From contig NZ_FNQO01000001.1 in NCBI RefSeq assembly GCF_900107725.1, positions 1,666,458 to 1,730,457 on the forward strand: a stretch of 64,000 bases of DNA. The letters are read 5' to 3'. Below are positions 42,700 through 50,978 of the stretch, in pieces (positions within the stretch are counted from its first letter, which is position 1; every line of letters begins with the position of its first letter). This stretch comes from Microbulbifer marinus (GTDB lineage: Bacteria; Pseudomonadota; Gammaproteobacteria; Pseudomonadales; Cellvibrionaceae). The translations under genes and the position numbers were made by a program. The notes below the pieces were generated by a model. That model saw nothing but the letters and a program-made list of their open reading frames with translations. It searched no databases and had not been told where the DNA came from.

Positions 42700-43524
42700 C
42701 GAATTATTATTCCATTTTAAAATCCGCCAGTTTTAGGGCCCATTATTTTCTATTGGCGACTATTTCATTAGAGGATCAGGATTGTTTATATCATTACTCA
42801 TGCGGGTTGCAGCCAATACCAGCTGAAATCTATTGCCGAGGCTGTGTCGCCGGTATGCGAACGAGCAATAACTCAACATGATTAGTGCATAGATTGTAGA
42901 TCAGTGAAACTTGCTGCTTGGCAACCTGATTGCGTTGCGCGCCGAAATTGGCGCCCATCACTGGTCGCTCGCCAAACTAAACGACTGTTATCCAACAAAG
43001 GTAAGAAATGGCAGCCTCGTGCGACCAGGTCGCCAATCATATCTGCACGCCATTTTAAGAGGCGCCCCCTAACCACCTCCAATACGTCGCTCTCTTTTAT
43101 ACCGAGAGGTTTGCCGTGAAAGTTCACCCCTCCTTGCGTTGACCGTATCTTCGCGCCTGCTGTCGGCGGCACAAGCATCAGCGGGATAGGTCTCCCCCAA
43201 GCACGTTTCTACGAACTGCAGACAGCCAGAAAGCCAGTCCTGATATGTGCATGCAGACTTACTGACCCTGTCGCGAATTACTGCCAGTGTGGCATTGCGT
43301 TGACGGCGCCTGGGTGGGGTATTTCTTGTGATGTTTGCCGTCGGACTGGATATCGGACTGGGGGTCAGCTTCTGACTTAAGTCGCCGTTAATGGACGAAC
43401 CTCTCCGAATGCCGGCGCGGCCACGGCGACATAGAGCCCATCACATTTCGCGCTGCAGAGGAGGCCCGGAGCAACTTCGGGCGCTGGCTGATACTGATCG
43501 CGCGAATCGCGCTGGCGGGCCGCG
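42700..43524. other. Long region without a recognisable gene; possible decayed sequence
   Basis: About 825 bases of lower GC than its surroundings. A minus-strand frame of 98 codons (42882-43178) and short neighbouring frames give no recognisable protein and have no convincing ribosome binding site; a second minus-strand frame at about 43120-43380 stays open only partly. This may be a degraded gene or a scar of an excised element. The left end must contain the promoter of the phosphoethanolamine transferase gene. No terminal inverted repeats or tRNA fragment were found. Confidence 0.4.
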
Positions 43525-44646
43525 TTATAACCCGGCGAGGCTGCTGGCCTTGAACTGGGCGAAATAGCGCTCCCCTTCACGCAGCTGCAGGCGCTCGCGG
43601 GACAAACGGGAAATATCCGCGCTGAATTCCTGCTCGCCGACGGCGAGGCGCAAGCGTACCCGCCCGCCCGCGAGGGGCACTATTTCCCGCAATTCCACCG
43701 CCAGGCAATTGAGGATACTGGAGAGACCGGGCTGTTCCAGACACAAACCGATGTCGCCCGAGCCAAGCAGGAAGGCGATGGACTGACCGACCTTATAGCG
43801 GCCGGCAACGCGATCCGCATACAGGGTCGCATCGCCCAGCGACAGAGTCAGCAAGCCCTCCTCCTGGGACAGCACGCGCGCCTCGATGCGGCTGAAGCAG
43901 GATTCGCGATCCAGAGAGTCCAGCTGCAAGCGGCGAGCGACCGCGCGCACCGGCAGCGGTCCATTCAAGGCGCCGCGCTCCATCCACAGGCACTGGGTTG
44001 CCAGTAACTGTATCTCATCGAAATCATGGCTGGTCCAGATCACCAGCGCCGGGTGGCGGGCCCAGAAGGCGCGCAAGCGTGGCAGCAGCTTGCGGATCAC
44101 CTGCAGGCGGTCGACTGCCGCCAGCGGCTCGTCGTACAGCTGTACCGCGGCGTTGCTGAACAGCTGGCGCAACACCGCCACCCGCTGCGCCTCACCGCCG
44201 GACAGCAGTTCCACCGGCTGGCGCAGCAGCGGCGTTATGCCGAAACACTCGATCAACTCGGCCCGCTCTTCCGGCGCCAGCGGCCGGCGACTGTAACGGT
44301 GGGCCAGCGCCAGGTTGTCGGCCACGGTCTGGCCGCCAAACAGGCTGCTGTCCTGAAAGGCGAGGGAGAGATCGCGCCGGTGGGTCGCGAGGCCGCGCCT
44401 GCCGCTCTGCCAGGCGACACCGCCGAAGCCGATCTTGCCGGCACAGCCGCGCAATCCGGCCAGCGCCGCCAGCAGCGTGCTCTTGCCGCCGCCGGACGGT
44501 CCGGTGAGACCGAAAATGCCCTGCGCGGGCAGAGCCAGCTCCCAGGGCGTGTCCGCGTTCAGCGACGTCACCAGCCCCTGTACCGACAGTCCATCACAGT
44601 CCAGCGACTGTATCGCGCGGCGGAAAAGCGGCAGGCTCAGTTCCAT
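43525..44646 (-). CDS. modC: Molybdate ABC transporter ATP-binding protein
   Basis: ATPase subunit of the ModABC molybdate importer, on the cytosolic face. 373 residues. Walker A GPSGGGKSTLLAAL, the ABC signature LLSGGEAQRVAVLRQLF, and Walker B VQLYDEPLAAVD are present. The C-terminal third (about residues 295-370) is the TOBE/Mop-like molybdate-binding domain (LSSILNCLAVELREIVPLAG). It touches modB (stop of modB and modC ATG share a base) and is the last gene of the moa-mod operon. Confidence 0.96.
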   Translation of the reverse strand: MELSLPLFRRAIQSLDCDGLSVQGLVTSLNADTPWELALPAQGIFGLTGPSGGGKSTLLAALAGLRGCAGKIGFGGVAWQSGRRGLATHRRDLSLAFQDSSLFGGQTVADNLALAHRYSRRPLAPEERAELIECFGITPLLRQPVELLSGGEAQRVAVLRQLFSNAAVQLYDEPLAAVDRLQVIRKLLPRLRAFWARHPALVIWTSHDFDEIQLLATQCLWMERGALNGPLPVRAVARRLQLDSLDRESCFSRIEARVLSQEEGLLTLSLGDATLYADRVAGRYKVGQSIAFLLGSGDIGLCLEQPGLSSILNCLAVELREIVPLAGGRVRLRLAVGEQEFSADISRLSRERLQLREGERYFAQFKASSLAGL

Positions 44647-45356
44647 CAGCCCGGCACCCCCATAAAGCGCTCTTCGCGCTGCGCCTCAGAAACCGCGCGC
44701 CCGAGCCAGCGGGCCAGCAGCAGCAGCGCGGTGGTAACCACCAGCAGCACCAGCGCCAGCCGGTGGGCGGCACCGTATTCCAGCGCCTCCACATGCTGGT
44801 ACAGGGCGATGGAAACCACCTGGGTTTCACCGGGAATGGCGCCGCCGATCATCAGCACTACGCCGAACTCTCCGAGCGTATGGGCAAAAGTCAGCGCGCA
44901 GGCACTGACGATCGCCGGGCGGCTGGCCGGCAGCAACACCTTCAACAGGGCGGCGTGGGGTGGCATGCCCAGCGCTGCGGCGGCGCGGGTCAGGCGTTTG
45001 CCGTTCTGGCTGAACGAAGCCAGTAACGGCTGCACCATAAACGGCAGGGAGTAAATCACCGAGGCGATCACCAGCCCGGTGAACGAGAACACCAGCGGCT
45101 CGCCCCAGACGCCCGCCAGCCACTGGCCGCTCGCATGATTGGGGGAGAACAGCAACAGCAGGTAGAAACCCAGCACCGTCGGCGGCAACACCAGCGGCAG
45201 CGTGATCAGTACTTCGACACCGTGGCGCCAGCGGCTCTGCCAGTGGCTCAGTTTCCACGCCAGCGGCACGCCGATAACAAGCAGCAACAGCGTCGTCACG
45301 GCGGCGAGACGCAGTGTCAGCCACAGGGCCTCGAGGTCGGCCGCGCCGATATTCAC
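44646..45356 (-). CDS. modB: Molybdate ABC transporter permease
   Basis: Inner-membrane permease of ModABC, 236 residues with about five helices. The EAA loop contacting ModC is visible as RAAAALGMPPHAALLKVLLP. The segment LPLVLPPTVLGFYLLLLFSP is characteristic of ModB. The start is GTG at 45356, overlapping the modA stop as GTGA. Confidence 0.95.
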   Translation of the reverse strand: MNIGAADLEALWLTLRLAAVTTLLLLVIGVPLAWKLSHWQSRWRHGVEVLITLPLVLPPTVLGFYLLLLFSPNHASGQWLAGVWGEPLVFSFTGLVIASVIYSLPFMVQPLLASFSQNGKRLTRAAAALGMPPHAALLKVLLPASRPAIVSACALTFAHTLGEFGVVLMIGGAIPGETQVVSIALYQHVEALEYGAAHRLALVLLVVTTALLLLARWLGRAVSEAQREERFMGVPG

Positions 45357-46105
45357 GCTTCCTCCCCGGCCGCGCGGCCGTAACCGAGTTTCACCAGCCG
45401 TGCGCGCACGGTGGCGGACAGCAGATAATCAGCCAATGCCTGTGCCTTGTCCGGGTCGCTGCTCCGCCGCAGTACCACCAGTTGGTGCTCGATCGGTTGA
45501 TAGAGATCCTGCGGCAGCAACCAGTAATTGTTCCGTCCGGCCGCCACCATCTGGCTCGCGGCGACAAAGCCGAGCTGCCCGTGGCCGGCGTCCAGCATCA
45601 GGTAGGCCTGGCCGGCGTTGTGCGCGCGCGCCAATTGCGCCCGCTTGCCATCCCACAGCCTCATGTTCTGCAGCACCTGCCGGGCGGCGACACCAAACGG
45701 CGCCACTTTCGGATCGGCGATCACAATGGTGTCCGGCCAGCGCCGCAAAATCTCTTCGGGTTTGCCAGTGGCCTCGGGCAGCCACAACGCCAGCAGCCCG
45801 AGCGCGTAGGTGCGGCGGCTGTCCGGCACTATCTTGTTTTGGCGTTCCAGCAGTTCCGGCCGCTCGCGATCGGCCGACAAAAACAGGTCAAACGGCGCGC
45901 CGTGCAGTGCCTGCTGGTACAGCACGCCGGAACTGCCGCTGGTGACCTGCACCTCACAACCGGCCGCAGCCTCGAACTCCGGCAGCAGCGCCTCCAGTGC
46001 GGGGCGGAAGCTCGCCGCCGCCGCGACACGCAACTGGCAGTCGGCGGCCTGTGCCCAAGGTACAAACGCGAGGCAGGCCAGCAGCAGAGCGCGGGTCAGG
46101 CCCAC
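45353..46105 (-). CDS. modA: Molybdate-binding periplasmic protein
   Basis: Substrate-binding protein of the molybdate importer. 250 residues with a signal peptide (residues 1-20, RALLLACLAFVPWAQA). The mature N-terminus LRVAAAASFRPALEAL and TSGSSGVLYQQALHGAPFDL carry the serine-rich oxyanion-binding site typical of ModA (VTSGSSG). The DLFLSADRERPELLERQ segment and LDAGHGQLGFVAASQ are standard. The start is GTG at 46105, inside the last codons of moaE (10-base overlap). Confidence 0.95.
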   Translation of the reverse strand: MGLTRALLLACLAFVPWAQAADCQLRVAAAASFRPALEALLPEFEAAAGCEVQVTSGSSGVLYQQALHGAPFDLFLSADRERPELLERQNKIVPDSRRTYALGLLALWLPEATGKPEEILRRWPDTIVIADPKVAPFGVAARQVLQNMRLWDGKRAQLARAHNAGQAYLMLDAGHGQLGFVAASQMVAAGRNNYWLLPQDLYQPIEHQLVVLRRSSDPDKAQALADYLLSATVRARLVKLGYGRAAGEEA

Positions 46106-46548
46106 TTTTCCAGCTCCCGCCGGTCGCTGTCCCTGGCGGCCACCCAGCTATCGCCGGCCTCGCCGGATTCCAGTTTCCAGAAGGGCGCCTCCGTCTTGAG
46201 GCGATCCATGATGTACTGGCAGGCTGCGAACGCCGCCTGGCGGTGGGGGCTGGTCACCCCCACGAACACGATATCTTCCTCGACCGCCATGGCGCCGACG
46301 CGGTGCAGCAGGCGCACCCGGCCCAGCTCCCAGCGCGCGCGCGCATCATCGACAATGCGCTGCAGGCTTTTTTCGGTCATGCCCGGATAGTGTTCCAGCG
46401 CCAGGCCGCTGACGCCGGCGCCGGCATTGAAGTCGCGCACCGAGCCGACAAACATGGCGCTGGCACCGTCGCTACGGTTGCCCGCGCGCAGTGCCGCAAA
46501 CTCATCGGCCACCGCAAAGGGTGCCGTGCGCACTTCAATAAAATCCAT
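46096..46548 (-). CDS. moaE: Molybdopterin synthase catalytic subunit MoaE
   Basis: Large subunit of molybdopterin synthase, which transfers MoaD thiocarboxylate sulfur onto cyclic pyranopterin. 150 residues (E. coli: 150). Landmarks: GASAMFVGSVRDFNAGAGVS, LEHYPGMTEKSLQRIVDDA, RVRLLHRVGAMAVEEDIVFV and the C-terminal YIMDRLKTEAPFWKLE with the catalytic lysine region. It is preceded by moaD after 6 bases. Confidence 0.97.
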   Translation of the reverse strand: MDFIEVRTAPFAVADEFAALRAGNRSDGASAMFVGSVRDFNAGAGVSGLALEHYPGMTEKSLQRIVDDARARWELGRVRLLHRVGAMAVEEDIVFVGVTSPHRQAAFAACQYIMDRLKTEAPFWKLESGEAGDSWVAARDSDRRELEKWA

Positions 46549-46554
46549 CGCTCC

Positions 46555-46800
46555 TCAACCTCCGGTGACCGGCGGAAAGAAGGCGACTTCATCGCCATCG
46601 CCAATCTGGGTGGTTGCCGCGGCCATCTCCTGGTTGACCGCCGCCTGAATATCCGCGGCCTGCAGCGCCGGCTGCCAGTCGGGAAACAGCTCACCGAGAC
46701 GGTGGCGCAGCTCGGCCACGCTGCCGGAGAAACCTTCCAGCCGGTGCTCGGCCGTGCCCAGGCGGGCGCGCAGGCTGGCAAAAAACAGAACCTTAACCAT
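46555..46800 (-). CDS. moaD: Molybdopterin synthase sulfur carrier MoaD
   Basis: Ubiquitin-like sulfur carrier, 81 residues. Starts [19 protein letters not shown] and ends in the required double glycine (PPVTGG), where the thiocarboxylate forms. It overlaps moaC by 8 bases. Confidence 0.97.
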   Translation of the reverse strand: MVKVLFFASLRARLGTAEHRLEGFSGSVAELRHRLGELFPDWQPALQAADIQAAVNQEMAAATTQIGDGDEVAFFPPVTGG

Positions 46801-47284
46801 GAGTCACCTCTTCGGGGCGCCAGTGCCCCCGCTTGCCACCGGATTTTTCCAGCAATCGGGTGGGGCCGATTACCATTGCCGGATCCACCGCCTTGCACAT
46901 GTCATAAATGGTCAGCGCGGCCACCGCCGCGGCAGTCAGCGCCTCCATTTCCACGCCGGTGCGTCCGGCCAGGCGACAGTAACTGCTTACCTGCACCGTG
47001 TTGTCTTCGGCCAGCAGCTCAAATTCCACTTCCACTTTGGTCAGCGCCAGCGGGTGGCACAGCGGAATCAGGTCGGAAGTTTTCTTCGCCGCCTGGATTC
47101 CGGCGATACGCGCCACCGCCAGCGCATCGCCCTTCTTGTTGCTGCCGGCCACCAGCAGCTCGAAAGCTTCGGCGCTCATGCGCACGGCGCTTTCGGCGCG
47201 GGCACTGCGTTCGCTCACGGATTTGTCCGTGACGTCCACCATGTTCGCTTCGCCGCGCTCGTTGAGATGGGTCAACCGGCTCAT
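46793..47284 (-). CDS. moaC: Cyclic pyranopterin monophosphate synthase MoaC
   Basis: Second enzyme of molybdenum cofactor synthesis, acting on the MoaA product. 163 residues (E. coli: 161) from the ATG at 47284 ([20 protein letters not shown]). Landmarks: [40 protein letters not shown] and [20 protein letters not shown] with the catalytic lysine of MCKAVD. A longer frame from 47362 runs back into moaB and is not needed. Confidence 0.97.
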   Translation of the reverse strand: MSRLTHLNERGEANMVDVTDKSVSERSARAESAVRMSAEAFELLVAGSNKKGDALAVARIAGIQAAKKTSDLIPLCHPLALTKVEVEFELLAEDNTVQVSSYCRLAGRTGVEMEALTAAAVAALTIYDMCKAVDPAMVIGPTRLLEKSGGKRGHWRPEEVTHG

Positions 47285-47288
47285 CACA

Positions 47289-47831
47289 TCACCCCCGGGA
47301 TTCGCACGCCGGCTGCGCCGGACGGATATGCGGTATGAAATTGCAGGGGCGGTGGCGCGCATCCAGCTGCTCCAGCAGGATGCCTTCCCAGGCGGTGCGA
47401 CAGGCGCCGGTGGAACCGGGCATGCAGCAGATCAGGGTGTGATTGGCCAGCCCGGCGAGCGCGCGCGACTGCACGGTAGAGCTGCCGATATCGTTGAAGG
47501 AAATCTGCCGGAACAGTTCGCCGAACCCCTCCACGGTTTTGTCGAACAGCGGCTGCAGCGCCTCCGGGGTGGAGTCGCGATCGGTAAATCCGGTACCGCC
47601 GGTTACCAGCACAGCCTGGATACTTTCGTCGGCGATCCACTGCGACACCGCCGCCCGCATCAGGTAGATGTCATCAGGCACGATGCGCTTGTCGGCCAGC
47701 TTGTGCCCGGCGGACTGCAGCGCTTCGGCCAGGTACTGGCCGGACGTGTCGTTCTTTTCGGTACGGGTGTCGGATACCGTCAACACCGCGATATTGAGAG
47801 GCTCGAAAGTTTTTGCTGCGTGTCCAGCCAT
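47289..47831 (-). CDS. moaB: Molybdenum cofactor biosynthesis protein MoaB
   Basis: A MogA/MoaB-fold molybdopterin-binding protein, 180 residues. Landmarks: [20 protein letters not shown], the [19 protein letters not shown] signature and [20 protein letters not shown]. It probably adenylylates molybdopterin before metal insertion. Its stop is 4 bases from the moaC start. Confidence 0.95.
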   Translation of the reverse strand: MAGHAAKTFEPLNIAVLTVSDTRTEKNDTSGQYLAEALQSAGHKLADKRIVPDDIYLMRAAVSQWIADESIQAVLVTGGTGFTDRDSTPEALQPLFDKTVEGFGELFRQISFNDIGSSTVQSRALAGLANHTLICCMPGSTGACRTAWEGILLEQLDARHRPCNFIPHIRPAQPACESRG

Positions 47832-47846
47832 ATTGCGTTCGTCCGT

Positions 47847-48422
47847 TCAGTCTGATTCAGGAAAAAGTTGTTGCGGGTAGTTCGCCGCGTATTCGGCGGG
47901 GGTATTGATATTGCTGAAGCTCTGCGCGCGAGCGGGCATCGCCAGCTGGCACGCGCCGGCATGGCGCAGCAGTGCGCCGATGGAATTGGCGCCACGCCCT
48001 TCCACCGCGGCGCGCAGGAATTTGCGCACGGCGTTTGTCAGTGGCAGCCACAGCGGGAAATAGAAATCGCCGAAATAACAGGCGCGACCGCTGCGCTCAC
48101 CCTCTGCCAGCAGCAGCGCCAGCAGCTCGCCGCGCAGCAGCGGCATGTCCACCGGCATCACCAGCAGCGCGTCGGCCTCGACCGCGCGCGCCACACCGAA
48201 CAGGCCGCCGAGAGGCCCCATGTCGGGAATCGGATCGGGGATACCGCCGGGGCGGTTGCCGCTCACCACCACTTGCGCCAGCGGCAGCTCGCGCATCAGA
48301 CCAATGGCGTGTTCGAGAAACCGCTCGCCGCCGGGCAGCGGCAGCTGCGCCTTGTCGCGGCCCATGCGGCTGGAGCGGCCACCCGCCAGCACGACACCAC
48401 AGCTTTGCAACTGCCGGGACAC
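47847..48422 (-). CDS. mobA: Molybdenum cofactor guanylyltransferase
   Basis: Attaches GMP to Mo-molybdopterin, making the bis-MGD cofactor used by DMSO-reductase-family enzymes such as nitrate reductase. 191 residues (E. coli: 194). The nucleotide-binding start VVLAGGRSSRMGRDKAQLPL is diagnostic, followed by DMGPLGGLFGVARAV and VMPVDMPLLRGELL. The start is GTG at 48422. Its presence points to a bis-MGD enzyme encoded elsewhere. Confidence 0.94.
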   Translation of the reverse strand: MSRQLQSCGVVLAGGRSSRMGRDKAQLPLPGGERFLEHAIGLMRELPLAQVVVSGNRPGGIPDPIPDMGPLGGLFGVARAVEADALLVMPVDMPLLRGELLALLLAEGERSGRACYFGDFYFPLWLPLTNAVRKFLRAAVEGRGANSIGALLRHAGACQLAMPARAQSFSNINTPAEYAANYPQQLFPESD

Positions 48423-48425
48423 CGT

Positions 48426-49403
48426 TCAGCCCCCCAACATCGCCAGGTTGCGGGTGGCGCCGGTGAAGCCACTGGCCAGCTGATGACTGGCATTCTTGCC
48501 GCACACCGCCGCGCGGATCTGCTCCGCCAGCGCCTCGTGATCGCCGCCGGCGATGGCGTCGCGCAGGTCGATGCCCTGCTCCGCAAACAGGCACAGATGC
48601 AGCGCGCCCTGGGCAGACATGCGCAGGCGGTTACAGCTGGCACAGAAATCCTTGCTGTAGGGCATGATCAGGCCGATGCGACCGGCGTAGTCCGGGTGGG
48701 CGTATTCTTTCGCCGGCCCCGCATCTCGGGAACGCACTACCTGCTCCCAGCCGCTGCGCAACAGCAGATTCTCGATATCGCTGCCGGCCACATGGTTGCT
48801 GGCAAAGAAGTCGCGATTGTCACCGGTGCGCATCAGCTCGATAAAGCGCAGGCTCACCGGCGTGACCTTGATCCAGTCGAGGAAATGATTGAACTCGGCG
48901 AGGTTGTGCTCACGCAGCAGCACCGCGTTGACCTTGGTGGGAATATCCAGTTCCAGCGCGCGGTCGATACCGCGCAGGATTTTCTCCAGCTTGTCGTGGC
49001 CGGTGATCGCCTGGAATTGCTGCGGATCGAGGCTGTCGATGCTGACATTGAGTTGATCGAGCCCGGCACGATGCCAGGCGTCGATTTCGCTGGGAAGTTT
49101 GTAACCGTTGGTAGTGATGGCAACACGGCGGATGCCGTCGGCCTGCTTGGCGGCCTCGATCAGCTGCACCAAATCCTTGCGCAGCGAGGGCTCACCACCG
49201 GTAAGACGCACCTTTTCGGTGCCAAGGGAAGCGAAGGCGCGTACGACCGTATCCACCTCGGCAACGCTGAGCGGATTCTCCCGCGCAATCGACTCGCCGC
49301 ACTGATAGCCGTCCGGCAGGCAGTAATTGCAGCGGAAGTTGCAGATGTCGGTAACGGACAGGCGCAGGTAATAGAACCTGCGCCCAAAACTGTCTTGTAA
49401 CAT
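48426..49403 (-). CDS. moaA: GTP 3',8-cyclase MoaA
   Basis: Radical SAM enzyme starting molybdenum cofactor synthesis from GTP. 325 residues from the ATG at 49403 (MLQDSFGRRFYYLRLSVTD). The N-terminal cluster motif is CNFRCNYCLP (CxxxCxxC). The GEPSLRKDLVQLIEAA segment follows. The C-terminal cluster cysteines lie in FCASCNRLRMSAQGALHLCL. The C-terminus ends with Gly-Gly as required for activity. RBS AAAGG seven bases upstream. First gene of the nine-gene moaA-modC unit. Confidence 0.97.
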   Translation of the reverse strand: MLQDSFGRRFYYLRLSVTDICNFRCNYCLPDGYQCGESIARENPLSVAEVDTVVRAFASLGTEKVRLTGGEPSLRKDLVQLIEAAKQADGIRRVAITTNGYKLPSEIDAWHRAGLDQLNVSIDSLDPQQFQAITGHDKLEKILRGIDRALELDIPTKVNAVLLREHNLAEFNHFLDWIKVTPVSLRFIELMRTGDNRDFFASNHVAGSDIENLLLRSGWEQVVRSRDAGPAKEYAHPDYAGRIGLIMPYSKDFCASCNRLRMSAQGALHLCLFAEQGIDLRDAIAGGDHEALAEQIRAAVCGKNASHQLASGFTGATRNLAMLGG

Positions 49404-49404
49404 T

Positions 49405-49515
49405 AAACGCCTTTCCAAAGTCGGGAGGCCGGCCGATTTCTCGGGCGACCCTGGTGGCGGGAAAACCTATTCCGGCCACGGTTCCCGCGCCATACGCAGC
49501 GCGCTTAGGCTTGGG
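49405..49515 (-). promoter_or_regulatory. Candidate Moco riboswitch in the moaA leader
   Basis: The moaA leader can fold strongly. On the minus strand GGGA (49486-49483) and GGCCGG (49477-49472) pair with CCGGCCTCCC (49432-49423), with an asymmetric bulge. A nested hairpin CCGA-GAAA-TCGG carries a GAAA tetraloop. The leader ends just before the moaA ribosome binding site, which could be masked. Moco-element RNAs lie at this place before moaA in many gammaproteobacteria. I could not compare it with the covariance model, so this is a proposal. Confidence 0.4.
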
Positions 49516-49615
49516 AACTCGGTGTTTAAACTCTCAGCAGTGTAACAGTGGGGGAGAATTTTGCTTGGGGCAAAGGTGGTACTCCCCCGGGTTAAGTGCG
49601 CGGATCCGCCACTAC

Positions 49616-50827
49616 TCAGAATTTGGCGGTCAGCTGCAGCCATACCTTGTCAGTATCGACGCCGTGCTCGTCGGCGCTGTAGGCAGCGTATTTCACCAGC
49701 GCGGACACAGTGTCGGTGATCGGGCGGCCGTAGCTGAGATCCCACTCGTCACCCCAGTTGGCAGAGCCCTCCGCGGCGGCAAACTTGTGATAGGTCACCC
49801 CCAGGTTGCCACCGAGCACCTTGGCAGAGGCTCCCAGATAGGCGTCCTCGACACCCTCGGCCGGAGTCGCCAGGAACTGGTCGGCGAACCCCTGGAACTT
49901 GTGCAGGGTGGCCAGCGGAGTGGCGAAACCGACACCGTTGTCGCTGCCCAGCACTTCATAACCCAGCTTGGTGTTGACCGGGCCCAGCGCTCCGGACACC
50001 TCGGCCAGGTAGTAGGGCGCGCTGTAATTCAGCGTGCTGTCGCCGCTCTCGCCCTGCTGGGCGTAGCTCAGGCGCGCCTTGACCGGGCCAAAGTTGCCGG
50101 TATAAGCGAGTCCGAGGGTACGGCTGGAGGCATCTACCGCCTGCACCAGATCAAGGTCAAGCAAGAACAGGGCCAGATCGTGCCCCTTGGCCAGCGGATA
50201 GCTCGCATTGAACAACTGGATATCGCCCCTCAGGTCGCCCTTGGCGCTGTCCTCACCGAAGATGCGATTGACGTTGTAGACGTAGCTGTAATCGAGGCGC
50301 AGGGATTCGGCACCGCCGTACTGGAAGCGATAGCCGTCGTAGGTCTGCTCGTTCTGGCGCCAGCCGACGCCGCCAACGAAACGCTGGTCATCCAGATTGA
50401 TACGCTGGCGCCCGGCGGTGGCGGTGTAATCGCCGGCAGAGTATTTCAGGTAAGCCTGATTGACTTCGGTACCCACCGGATCGGCGACCACAGGGTAGGC
50501 GCCGTTGCCATTGACGGTGGAGTTGTAATCGTCGTCGCCGATGGCGGTGACGTTGTCCATTTCGATCCCGGCGGTGAAGCCGCGATAAGTGCCGCTGTCC
50601 CAAGTCAGGCGGCTCTTCAGCGTGGAAGCATTGGCATCTTCATCAAGATTCGCCTGATCGACGTTTTCCAGCCGGTAACGCAGGCTGACCCCGGCCTTGC
50701 CGTTCTGCAGTGCATCGATCAACGTCGGCGCACTGTTGTCATCGGCGGCCTGTGCCTGCAGCGCCACTGCGCTGACAGCCCCCAGCAGTGTCGCACCAAC
50801 AAGATTGGGAAGTTTACGGGTGTTCAT
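49616..50827 (-). CDS. Outer-membrane porin (alginate-export-like barrel) of the nitrate region
   Basis: A 403-residue beta-barrel protein with a signal peptide (residues 1-27, LLGAVSAVALQAQA). The mature part has alternating amphipathic strands such as AGVSLRYRLENVDQ, TAGIEMDNVTAIGDDD, YTATAGRQRINLDDQRFVGG and VNTKLGYEVLGSDNG; it ends VDTDKVWLQLTAKF with a terminal Phe. The RQRINLDDQRFVG segment recalls the alginate-export/AlgE-like porin family. It lies between narK and the moa operon on the same strand and may be a nitrate/nitrite or organic-ion channel; the solute is unknown. NarL-type heptamers lie upstream. Confidence 0.78.
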   Translation of the reverse strand: MNTRKLPNLVGATLLGAVSAVALQAQAADDNSAPTLIDALQNGKAGVSLRYRLENVDQANLDEDANASTLKSRLTWDSGTYRGFTAGIEMDNVTAIGDDDYNSTVNGNGAYPVVADPVGTEVNQAYLKYSAGDYTATAGRQRINLDDQRFVGGVGWRQNEQTYDGYRFQYGGAESLRLDYSYVYNVNRIFGEDSAKGDLRGDIQLFNASYPLAKGHDLALFLLDLDLVQAVDASSRTLGLAYTGNFGPVKARLSYAQQGESGDSTLNYSAPYYLAEVSGALGPVNTKLGYEVLGSDNGVGFATPLATLHKFQGFADQFLATPAEGVEDAYLGASAKVLGGNLGVTYHKFAAAEGSANWGDEWDLSYGRPITDTVSALVKYAAYSADEHGVDTDKVWLQLTAKF

Positions 50828-50896
50828 TCGCTTTTCCTCGGCGACTGTTATGAAGTTGTTGTGCGCAACTTACACCGCTTCCCCGTTCACAAAAAT

Positions 50897-50965
50897 TACC
50901 CAAATGGCGTACTGCACTGGTACCACTACCACCCGCCGTCGCGCCGCAATAATCCCATATTGGTA
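50897..50965. promoter_or_regulatory. NarL/NarP-type heptamers upstream of the porin gene
   Basis: Matches to the TACYNMT heptamer: TACCACT at 50921-50927, and TACCAAT on the minus strand at 50965-50959, both full matches; TACCCAA at 50897-50903 and TACCACC at 50927-50933 are one-off. They lie 70-140 bases upstream of the porin start. Short motifs, so only the cluster is suggestive. Confidence 0.4.
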
Positions 50966-50978
50966 GCGCGGGCCGGCC

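Noticed and set aside
42882-43178. 98-codon minus-strand ORF
   Set aside because: No recognisable domain, weak start and atypical composition; kept only as part of the uncharacterised gap.
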